Source: an uncultured Gemmatimonadota bacterium (GTDB lineage Bacteria; Gemmatimonadota; Gemmatimonadetes; Gemmatimonadales; GWC2-71-9). Taken from it: 10,974 nucleotides of DNA. A program made the position numbers and the translations under genes. The stretch covers positions 1 through 10,974 of the forward strand of contig CAMLHP010000064.1 in assembly GCA_946479805.1 (NCBI GenBank), given 5' to 3'. Positions 5,634-10,974 of the stretch are shown one piece after another. Under the pieces are notes generated by a model that was not told where the DNA came from, ran no database searches, and saw only the letters and a list, made by a program, of their open reading frames with translations. The stretch's first letter is position 1, and every line of letters begins with the position of its first letter.

Positions 5634-7868
5634 ATGCGCCACCGCTTGAGAATCTACGTGCTCGCGCTGCTGGCACTGCCCACCCTGGGTGGGGAGGCCG
5701 CGGCCCAGGCGCTCGACGCACGCGCCGGGCTGGAACGTTTTCGTGATTCGCTCGATGCCCAGCCTGATTCCATCCCCCTGCTCCGGATGGAACGCGTGAT
5801 GATCGAGCAGGCACGTACCGACCGGAACAACATCATGCTCCACCTCCGGCTCGGGTTCGTGGCGCTCAGGCTGGGCGAACTGGGCGGCAAGTCCCATTTC
5901 GATGACGCAGCATCCGAGTTCCAATGGGCCATCGACCTCCAGCCCGACTGGCCGTATCCCTGGTACGGAATGGGGCTGGCTGAATATGGCGTGGGCGATT
6001 CCAGGGTTTCTGCCGTAGCCGGGTTGCAGGCCATGGTGGGAAAGGATGCGCTCAGCCGGTCGGCGGCTGCCTTCGCCCGTTCAGCGGAAGTGGATCCCGG
6101 ATTCGTGCGCGGCCTGGTGGAACTCGGTAATACGGCGCTGGTGCAGAAGGTCAATATCAAGCTCGATGTGGCGCTGGACGCGCTTCGGCGGGCAGCGGCG
6201 ACTCCGGCCGGGGCCGATCCCAGTGTGCTGCTGGTCCGGGGCCGGGTCGAGCGCGAGGCGGGCGATCCGGACAGCGCGCTGGCGGCCTTCAGGCAATACA
6301 TCGCCCAGGCCCCGGACCGGGCCATGGGGCTGTACGAGCTGGCGCGCACCAGGCTGATGACCGGAGACGTTGCCGGGCAGGTCGCGTACTACCAGGGCTC
6401 CACCTCGAGCGATTCTGCCGTGGTTGCGGCATACCGCAAGGACATCGCCCTGCTCGCTGCCGACAGCGTACTGGCCGACTTCGACGCGGCGGCGGGGGAC
6501 GCCCGTGCTGTTTTCCTGATGAACTTCTGGTCCAGGCGGGACCGACGGGACCTCCGGCCCGACGGCACCCGCCTGGCCGAGCACTTCCGGCGCTTTTTCT
6601 ACGCCCGGCAGAACTTCGCGCTGGTATCCACAAAGCGGCACTACGGCATCATTGAGCGGTACCGGTCCGGCAGCAAGGACTTCGACGACCGGGGCACCAT
6701 CTACATCCGCCACGGCGAACCCTCGGCCAGGGCCTCCCACAGCGCGCCAGACCTCGATCCCAACGAATCGTGGCGCTACAGCCGCCCGGATGGCGATCTC
6801 GTCTTCCATTTCATCGCCCAGGAGGATGTCCAGGACTACAAGCTGGTGGAGAGCCTGTTCGACCTCCTCGGGTTCGACCAGGCCGTCCTGCTGGGCGCCG
6901 GGGGCGAGGTGTCGTTCAACAGCACCGCCGCGGCGCTGATGACCTCTCGCGAGCGGCTGTCGCCCATGTACTCCCGGCTCATGACCTCGGGCGACGTGAG
7001 TGCCGAACGGTTCCGCAACGAGGAACGACGGGTGGGACGCCGCAGCATCGAGCTCGGCACCACCACCGACAGCTACACCCTCACGTTCAACCGCGAGCTG
7101 GGCGTGCGGACCGACGTGCTGGCAGTGGGACGCAGAAACGGACAGCCGCTGGTCCAGCTGACGTATGCGATTGAAGGCGAAGACCTGCGGCCGGTGAAGG
7201 TGCCGCGAGGCCTGCTCTACTCGGTAAGGGTCCGGTTCGTTGCGATGGATTCCCTGGGCAGGGTGGTGGCCTCCCTGGACACCACCCGGGGCTACCTGGC
7301 ATCCGCAGCGGTGCCGGCGCGGGAACACCTGCTGGGCCGCATCGACGTTCCCACTGTGCCAGGCAAGCTGACCTACAGGCTTTCCGTGGAACAGGCGGCC
7401 GACGCCGGGTTTGTCACGCCGACCGACACGGTCGAGGTTGCACCGCTCGAGGGCAGCGGTCCCACCCTGAGCGACATCGCCCTCGGAACAGCGCAGGGGA
7501 GCGTTGCCTGGGTCAGGCCCGAATCGGGCGACACGGTGTACTTCAGTCCGCTCCGGCGCTTCCATCGGGGCGAGGTCATCCTGGTGTACTACGAGACCGG
7601 GGGCCTCGCGCCGGGGACTCCCTACACGACCGAGGTCGCGGTACGAAAGGGCAAGACCAGCGGAGGCTTCCTGCGACGGCTGTTCGGTGGCGGCGGAACC
7701 GCAGTCAAGTTCGAATTCGAGGAGGAGGCCGGAATCGAGGCAGGAACCGAGCGTGGGGTTTCCACCGAGCGGCTGAGCCCCGGGTCCTACCGCATGGAAG
7801 TCAGGATCACCGACGCCGAAGGGAATGAGGCGGTGCGGGCCACGCCGTTCGAGATCGTGGGGAGGTAG
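5634..7868 (+). CDS. Exported TPR and GWxTD-domain protein
   Basis: From ATG 5634 the protein has 744 residues. It opens with a signal peptide (MRHRLRIYVLALLALPTLGG, then EAAAQA, with cleavage likely after AAA). Residues about 66-255 hold TPR-like helical repeats (for example FDDAASEFQWAIDLQPDWPYPW). About 290-410 is a GWxTD-type domain: FLMNFWSRRD at 294-303, DDRGTIYIRHGEP at 351-363 and NESWRYSR at 377-384. The signature GWxTD itself is degenerate here (GSKDFDD). The rest (about 425-744) is beta-rich and ends in a domain with SPGSYRMEVRITDAEGN. The domain's biochemical function is not established; it occurs in exported proteins of Bacteroidota-like and related phyla. An alternative ATG at 5571 overlaps the amidase stop (ATGA) and would add 21 residues before the signal peptide; 5634 was preferred because it gives a normal signal peptide. 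Neither start has a clear SD. Probably an operon with the amidase. The TAG stop abuts a heptamer repeat. Confidence 0.85.
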   Translation: MRHRLRIYVLALLALPTLGGEAAAQALDARAGLERFRDSLDAQPDSIPLLRMERVMIEQARTDRNNIMLHLRLGFVALRLGELGGKSHFDDAASEFQWAIDLQPDWPYPWYGMGLAEYGVGDSRVSAVAGLQAMVGKDALSRSAAAFARSAEVDPGFVRGLVELGNTALVQKVNIKLDVALDALRRAAATPAGADPSVLLVRGRVEREAGDPDSALAAFRQYIAQAPDRAMGLYELARTRLMTGDVAGQVAYYQGSTSSDSAVVAAYRKDIALLAADSVLADFDAAAGDARAVFLMNFWSRRDRRDLRPDGTRLAEHFRRFFYARQNFALVSTKRHYGIIERYRSGSKDFDDRGTIYIRHGEPSARASHSAPDLDPNESWRYSRPDGDLVFHFIAQEDVQDYKLVESLFDLLGFDQAVLLGAGGEVSFNSTAAALMTSRERLSPMYSRLMTSGDVSAERFRNEERRVGRRSIELGTTTDSYTLTFNRELGVRTDVLAVGRRNGQPLVQLTYAIEGEDLRPVKVPRGLLYSVRVRFVAMDSLGRVVASLDTTRGYLASAAVPAREHLLGRIDVPTVPGKLTYRLSVEQAADAGFVTPTDTVEVAPLEGSGPTLSDIALGTAQGSVAWVRPESGDTVYFSPLRRFHRGEVILVYYETGGLAPGTPYTTEVAVRKGKTSGGFLRRLFGGGGTAVKFEFEEEAGIEAGTERGVSTERLSPGSYRMEVRITDAEGNEAVRATPFEIVGR

Positions 7869-7930
7869 AGTCACGAGTCACGAGTCACGAGTCTCGAGAC
7901 TTGCGACTCGTGACTTGAGACTCGCGACTC
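7868..7930. repeat. Heptamer hairpin element 1 (4+1+4 units)
   Basis: Nine consecutive 7-bp units: four of GAGTCAC type (7868-7895), one central unit GAGACTT (7896-7902), and four of inverted GYGACTC type (7903-7930). Units 1-4 pair with units 9-6 into a 28-bp stem with three mismatches and a 7-nt loop. It exactly fills the gap between two convergent genes: the first G is the last base of the GWxTD gene's TAG, and the last two bases belong to the TGA (7931-7929) of the small minus-strand gene. It may serve both genes as a transcript end or 3' stabiliser (inference). There is no T-run on either side. Confidence 0.9.
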
Positions 7931-8375
7931 AGAGTGGCCAGGAAGCCGGCCGGTCCGTCGTCAGCACCACCAGCGGCTGTATCAGGGCGTTGGCTATCAC
8001 GGTTGCTTCCACTTCCACCACGCGCTGGGCTCCGGGCGCATACTGATGCAACCCCTCGACGTGCATGAGCACTGTGGTGAGCGGGGTGTCGCCCACATCT
8101 GCTTCGCGGGGCAGGCGGATGGTTTCGCCGCTCTCGAGTGCGACTCTCGCGGTGCCAAACAGCCAGAGCGGGCGGCGGGCGAGTCCGCTGAGCAGGCGCG
8201 GCGTTAGCGCCAGGCTCTCGCCTGAGGGTGTAATGATTCCCAGCACGGTGCGGCGCCCCCGCCGGCGTGCATGCAGTACGAAGCCGTAACCCAGATGCGC
8301 CTCGCAGTGCGACGCGTGCTTCAGCGCGGTGCGCAGCTTCTGCTGGCCAAACTGCACCGTGTGGGTTGGAACCAC
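7929..8375 (-). CDS. Conserved-looking hypothetical protein, 148 aa
   Basis: No family is recognised. The GTG start at 8375 was chosen because AGGAG lies 6 nt upstream (8386-8382) and because the frame further upstream (open to 8594) has poor protein character and crosses the kinase promoter. The coding frame has strong GC preference at third positions and few rare codons, as expected for a real gene in this genome; the alternative frames give Arg/Ala/Pro-rich shadow products. The protein is soluble-looking, with no signal peptide or membrane helix, and has one Cys (residue 24). Blocks: a basic N-terminal half (HTVQFGQQKLRTALKHASH; RRRGRRTVLGIITPSGE) and a beta-rich C-terminal half (RPLWLFGTARVALESGETI; QRVVEVEATVIANALI). 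The repeated 'sequence-GE' turns suggest a small beta barrel or sandwich, but this is speculation. It is a single gene, convergent with the GWxTD gene and divergent from the kinase, and its stop overlaps heptamer element 1. Confidence 0.72.
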   Translation of the reverse strand: MVPTHTVQFGQQKLRTALKHASHCEAHLGYGFVLHARRRGRRTVLGIITPSGESLALTPRLLSGLARRPLWLFGTARVALESGETIRLPREADVGDTPLTTVLMHVEGLHQYAPGAQRVVEVEATVIANALIQPLVVLTTDRPASWPL

Positions 8376-8381
8376 CCAGGA

Positions 8382-8386
8382 CTCCT
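8382..8386 (-). promoter_or_regulatory. Ribosome binding site that sets the 8375 start
   Basis: AGGAG on the minus strand, 6 nt before GTG 8375-8373. It is one of only two clear Shine-Dalgarno sequences in the window and is the main reason for placing the start of the hypothetical gene here rather than at upstream in-frame Met codons. Confidence 0.7.
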
Positions 8387-8555
8387 GAACAGGTTGCCAG
8401 CCCGATTTGCACTTGGTGTGCCAGCCGGTTGCGAACGCTGGCACATCTCCGGCCCTTCGCGCGAGGCGCAAGCAGCGCATGGACTTACCGCGGTCTGGCA
8501 TTTCGCGATGCGGCATGCTGCGCGGGGCGCCGCGCGATGCAATGCCGCGTTCCGC

Positions 8556-8585
8556 TTGACGGCCTCTCGAGCAGTCGCCTAGCTT
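8556..8585 (+). promoter_or_regulatory. Promoter for the Ser/Thr kinase, predicted near-leaderless
   Basis: TTGACG (8556-8561), 18-bp spacer, TAGCTT (8580-8585). The expected transcript start is at 8592 or 8593, directly at the kinase ATG, and no Shine-Dalgarno sequence is present. The divergent gap 8376-8592 otherwise shows nothing recognisable; no convincing minus-strand promoter for the hypothetical gene was found in it. Confidence 0.7.
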
Positions 8586-8592
8586 CGTCGCC

Positions 8593-10590
8593 ATGCTGTG
8601 TGTCCGTTGTGGAAGCGAACTGCCCGATTCCTCCCGTTATTGCTCCGCCTGCGGCGCCGATCAGCTGGGAACCACGCCAGCCAAGGCGGTTGCGTCCGGA
8701 GAGGTCACGGACATCGACGTCGTGCGCGCCGCCCTCGAGGCCGAGTACGAGATCCTCGAGGAGCTGGGCCGGGGCGGGATGGCCCTGGTGTACCGGGCCC
8801 GGGAACTGGAGCTCGACCGGGAAGTTGCCATCAAGGTGCTCCCGATGTCGCTCGCGTTCGACTCTGAATTCGTGGAGCGGTTCCAGCGCGAGGCCCGCAC
8901 CTCAGCCCAGCTCGAGCATCCCAACATCATCCCGATCTACCGGGTAGGCCGGAACGGGCGGGTGAGCTTCTTCGTGATGAAGTACCTGCGGGGCGGCACT
9001 CTCGCCGGTCGCCTGAGGGCACGGGGCAAGCTGCCCCCCGCTGAACTGAGGAAGCTGCTGATCGAGGCCGGTGGTGCCCTGGCATACGCCTCGGACCGCG
9101 GGGTGGTGCACCGCGACATAAAGCCCGACAACATCATGTTCGACGAGTTTGGCCAGAGCCTCCTGGCCGATTTCGGCATCGCCAAGGCCATCGGCGGCAG
9201 CCGGCTCACGGGCACCGGCCTCTCGATCGGAACTCCCCACTACATGTCGCCGGAGCAGGCCCGTGCCCAGTCCACCGACGGCAGGAGCGACCTCTACAGC
9301 CTGGGTGTGGTCGCGTTCCAGTGCCTCACCGGCCAGGTGCCCTACGACGGGGAAGACGCCTTCGCGATCGGCTACAAGCACCTGACCGAGCCGGTGCCAG
9401 TGGTTACGCTGCAGTCGGACGAGGCGCGCAGCCTGTATCGGGCCATCAGCCGGCTGATGTCCAAGGACCCGTCGGAGCGCTACCAGAACGGGCACGACCT
9501 GGTGGCAACGCTGACCGCCGCGGCGCCCGGCAAGCGGAGCAGTGGAAGCTCGACTGCCACCAGCACCAGTCCCGCCGCGGCGTCCGCAGCGGCATTGGCA
9601 GCACCATCCTCGGCAGCACTCGCGGCTGGCGCTGCCGGCTTGTCACCACACCCGGAACCCGGCAGGGCGCCGGCTCCCCAGCCCCACCGCCGGGTCGCCA
9701 ATCGATCGGCGGTCATGGCGCAGAAGTCGCCCGCGGTGTGGCCCTGGGCGCTGGGGCTGATAGTGGTGCTGGCTGCAGCCGGCGTTTACGCCAGGACACG
9801 CGCACAGGCCGACGCCTCGGCCACCACTGCTGCTGCGGACTCGGGTCAGGTGGCGGCCAGCGGCTCCGATACCGGTTCCGGCGGTGCAGGTGGTGCCGAC
9901 GGCTCGGCTCCGGGCGCTTCGCCCAGCACGGACGCTCAGTCCCGCACCCCCGCGCCGGCAGGTGCAGCCGCCCCGGCACCACGCGATTCCGGCGCGATCC
10001 GGCTCCGTAATCTCCCGGTCGGCTCACGCGTGCTTATCGACGAGCAGCCTGCCAGTAGCGCGGTGACCCGGGTGCCGGTGGGACGGCGGGTCGTCGCGAT
10101 TTCGGCGCCGCGCCACAATTTCTTTGCGGACACCGTGACGGTGCGAAAGGGCGACACCCTGCTGCTGACGCCGGCGCTGACCCCGCTGGGGCAGGCGCCT
10201 GCCGCCCAGCAGCAGGCCGCCGCGCCGTCCGCCCGCCGCGCCCCCGATACACCCGACGAGCCTGAAGAAGAGGGCCGTGTCGCCGACCCCTGCCTGCCCG
10301 GGGCCTCGTACGAAGCACGCGAATGCTTTGATACCCGGCCCCGGCCGCTGACGTCACCGCTGGTGAGTGTGCCTGAGGGCGTTCCGGCAAGCGTCGTCAG
10401 CGCCGCCTTCTGGATCCGGGTCACTGATGCCGGCCAAACCGGCGACGTGCTTCCGCTCAGGTCGTCCGGCAGTGCTGCGTTCGACTCCGCGGCGCGAGCC
10501 GTGGCCCGGGGCATGACCTGGGAACCGGCGGAAAAGGATGGCGCGGCGGTGCCGGTTTGGACCCAGATGCAGTTTCCGGCGGCGCGGTAG
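8593..10590 (+). CDS. Transmembrane Ser/Thr protein kinase with zinc ribbon, PEGA and TonB-C-like domains
   Basis: This 665-residue Hanks-type kinase starts with a zinc ribbon (C3, C6, C17, C20). The kinase domain (about 52-310) has all core elements: LGRGGMALVY loop at 58-67, lysine K81 in VAIK, E100 of helix C, HRDIKPDN at 173-180 (catalytic D175), DFG at 193-195, and an activation segment with LTGTGLSIGTPHYMSPEQ (T206, T208, S211, T214 as possible autophosphorylation sites). It should be active. An Ala/Ser/Pro-rich linker follows, then one membrane helix at about 383-400. The periplasmic part has a second low-complexity linker (401-465), a PEGA domain at about 467-532 (LPVGSRVLIDEQPA; VPVGRRVVAISAP), and a TonB C-terminal-like domain at about 593-662 (AFWIRVTDAGQTGDV; SGSAAFDSAARAV; TWEPAEKDG). 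The periplasmic domains suggest sensing of a wall or envelope ligand or partner. The gene stands alone with its own promoter and ends at heptamer element 2. Likely partners are the PP2C and FHA proteins of the 3477-1708 operon (inference). Confidence 0.93.
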   Translation: MLCVRCGSELPDSSRYCSACGADQLGTTPAKAVASGEVTDIDVVRAALEAEYEILEELGRGGMALVYRARELELDREVAIKVLPMSLAFDSEFVERFQREARTSAQLEHPNIIPIYRVGRNGRVSFFVMKYLRGGTLAGRLRARGKLPPAELRKLLIEAGGALAYASDRGVVHRDIKPDNIMFDEFGQSLLADFGIAKAIGGSRLTGTGLSIGTPHYMSPEQARAQSTDGRSDLYSLGVVAFQCLTGQVPYDGEDAFAIGYKHLTEPVPVVTLQSDEARSLYRAISRLMSKDPSERYQNGHDLVATLTAAAPGKRSSGSSTATSTSPAAASAAALAAPSSAALAAGAAGLSPHPEPGRAPAPQPHRRVANRSAVMAQKSPAVWPWALGLIVVLAAAGVYARTRAQADASATTAAADSGQVAASGSDTGSGGAGGADGSAPGASPSTDAQSRTPAPAGAAAPAPRDSGAIRLRNLPVGSRVLIDEQPASSAVTRVPVGRRVVAISAPRHNFFADTVTVRKGDTLLLTPALTPLGQAPAAQQQAAAPSARRAPDTPDEPEEEGRVADPCLPGASYEARECFDTRPRPLTSPLVSVPEGVPASVVSAAFWIRVTDAGQTGDVLPLRSSGSAAFDSAARAVARGMTWEPAEKDGAAVPVWTQMQFPAAR

Positions 10591-10659
10591 AGTCGCGAGG
10601 CTCGAGTCTCGAGTCACAGGACTTGTGACTTGAGACTCGTGACTCGTGACTCGTGACAG
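10590..10659. repeat. Heptamer hairpin element 2 (4+1+4 units plus one)
   Basis: Ten consecutive 7-bp units beginning at the G of the kinase TAG stop. Units 1-4 are GAGTCGC, GAGGCTC, GAGTCTC and GAGTCAC (10590-10617); unit 5 is AGGACTT (loop, 10618-10624). Units 6-9 are GTGACTT, GAGACTC, GTGACTC and GTGACTC (10625-10652); unit 10 is GTGACAG. The inner 14 bp (10604-10617 with 10625-10638) pair fully apart from one G-U, and the whole 28-bp stem has only two mismatches. The design matches the element at 7868-7930. Confidence 0.9.
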
Positions 10660-10680
10660 ATTTGTGATGTGCAAATCGAA

Positions 10681-10713
10681 AAGCCGCGCCGTTGCGCCAC
10701 TTCGGCGCGGCTT
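10681..10713. terminator. GC-rich hairpin, possible terminator
   Basis: Perfect 11-bp stem AAGCCGCGCCG (10681-10691) with CGGCGCGGCTT (10703-10713), 11-nt loop. On the plus strand no T-run follows, so as an end for the kinase mRNA it would be atypical. On the minus strand the stem is followed by TTTTCGATTT, the normal form of an intrinsic terminator. It may stop transcripts coming from the right or act in both directions. Its last two bases are also the first two of the next -35 box. Confidence 0.55.
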
Positions 10714-10740
10714 GTGCCGATCATTCGTTCGTCCTAGCTT
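10712..10740 (+). promoter_or_regulatory. Promoter for nrdJ
   Basis: TTGTGC (10712-10717), 17-bp spacer, TAGCTT (10735-10740), the same -10 box as the amidase and kinase promoters. The start point would be near 10747, giving a 160-nt leader, unlike the leaderless pattern of the other two. Confidence 0.6.
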
Positions 10741-10746
10741 GAGCCT

Positions 10747-10906
10747 CCGTTCGCTGTTCCCCACGGCGAGCGGAACCCGGACTGGCCGGTCCGGCGTTTA
10801 GACAAGCAGGGCACCCAACGCAGCCGAGTTTCATGGATTGATCCGTCCCGGTGCGCCGGCAGGTGCACCGTTCGCGTCTCATTCGAGCAGGCCCAGGAGA
10901 TTCCGC
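10747..10906 (+). promoter_or_regulatory. Structured 5' leader of nrdJ
   Basis: About 160 nt without a gene. Three hairpins can be drawn. The first is 10749-10755 with 10769-10776, with one bulge. The second is CCGGAC (10777-10782) with GTCCGG (10789-10794), with a 6-nt loop. The third is CGGTGC (10849-10854) with GCACCG (10865-10870), with a 10-nt loop. No cobalamin riboswitch B12 box or NrdR box was recognised. It may be a cis-acting RNA controlling ribonucleotide reductase, but the hairpins could also be ordinary for GC-rich DNA. Confidence 0.35.
10895..10899 (+). promoter_or_regulatory. Ribosome binding site of nrdJ
   Basis: AGGAG 7 nt before ATG 10907. It fixes the start of the nrdJ frame and shows that this gene, unlike the amidase and kinase genes, uses a conventional leadered start. 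Confidence 0.75.
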
Positions 10907-10974
10907 ATGAAGTCCACGCCCAGAGAGCCGCTCTCGCTGTCGCCCAACGCCATCACTGTTCTCGAGAAGCGGTA
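10907..10974 (+). CDS. nrdJ: Vitamin B12-dependent (class II) ribonucleotide reductase, N-terminus only
   Basis: The first 22 codons and part of the next are present, continuing past the window edge. They contain LSPNAITVLEKRY, which closely resembles the conserved start (LSxNAxxVLEKRYL) of class II ribonucleotide reductases. These enzymes make deoxyribonucleotides from ribonucleotides using adenosylcobalamin, independent of oxygen. The short MKSTPREP lead-in before the motif and the clear SD support the ATG. No catalytic residue is within the window, so the call rests on this motif alone. It has its own promoter and a 160-nt leader and is not part of the kinase unit. Confidence 0.7.
   Translation, partial: MKSTPREPLSLSPNAITVLEKR

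Noticed and set aside
4048..5814. Long open frame (588 codons) on the minus strand opposite the amidase
   Set aside because: It has no domain character, is rich in Arg, Pro, Gly and His, and lies opposite a gene with intact catalytic motifs: a GC-rich shadow.
6081..7874. Long open frame (597 codons) on the minus strand opposite the GWxTD gene
   Set aside because: Same reasons; the plus-strand protein has recognisable domains and a signal peptide.
7868..7930. Classic rho-independent terminator
   Set aside because: The stem is strong but no T-run follows on either strand, so it is reported as a repeat hairpin with possible, unproven terminator function.
8376..8594. N-terminal extension of the 148-aa hypothetical gene up to an ATG at 8594
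   Set aside because: It would cross the kinase promoter, has no SD, and lacks protein-like composition; GTG 8375 has a well-spaced AGGAG.
10747..10906. Cobalamin riboswitch before nrdJ
   Set aside because: No B12-box-like core was found; GCCGGCAGGTGC at 10855-10866 is only a weak partial match.

Overview
The window is GC-rich, gene-dense bacterial chromosome. It carries a zinc-ribbon Ser/Thr kinase with PEGA and TonB-C-like domains, a GWxTD-domain protein, a lipoprotein amidase and the start of a class II (B12-dependent) ribonucleotide reductase. Together with high-GC codon use and apparently leaderless genes, this suggests Gemmatimonadota or a similar diderm phylum. That placement is inference from gene content; no rRNA or other marker is present.

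Layout from left to right. (1) The 3' end of a probable glycoside hydrolase family 3 gene on the + strand (to 373). (2) A convergent octamer-repeat region (350-535). (3) A minus-strand operon read from about 3557 down to 512: a possible 15-codon leader ORF, a membrane-anchored PP2C phosphatase, an FHA/transmembrane protein, and an AmpG muropeptide permease. The junctions are ATGA, 6 nt and GTGA. (4) A divergent promoter pair at 3564-3630. (5) A plus-strand pair: a lipoprotein N-acetylmuramoyl-L-alanine amidase and an exported TPR/GWxTD protein (3637-7868). (6) A heptamer-repeat hairpin exactly filling the convergent gap 7868-7930. (7) A small minus-strand gene of unknown family (7929-8375). 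(8) A transmembrane Ser/Thr kinase (8593-10590), followed by a second heptamer hairpin (10590-10659) and a GC-rich hairpin (10681-10713). (9) A promoter, a 160-nt leader and the first codons of nrdJ (10907 onward).

The genes share a theme. GH3 (NagZ-like), AmpG and the amidase act on peptidoglycan turnover and recycling. The kinase, PP2C phosphatase and FHA protein form a writer, eraser and reader set for Ser/Thr phosphorylation, all predicted to sit in the inner membrane. Phosphorylation control of wall turnover is a reasonable inference but is not shown by the sequence.

The least ordinary feature is non-coding. All five gene 3' ends that face an intergenic space have a stop codon that lies in, or shares bases with, a short-unit repeat array. 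Two of these arrays share one design: four heptamers, one loop heptamer, then four inverted heptamers. The promoters also share a format (TTG-N17/18-TA..TT), and two of them would place the transcript start on or next to the ATG.
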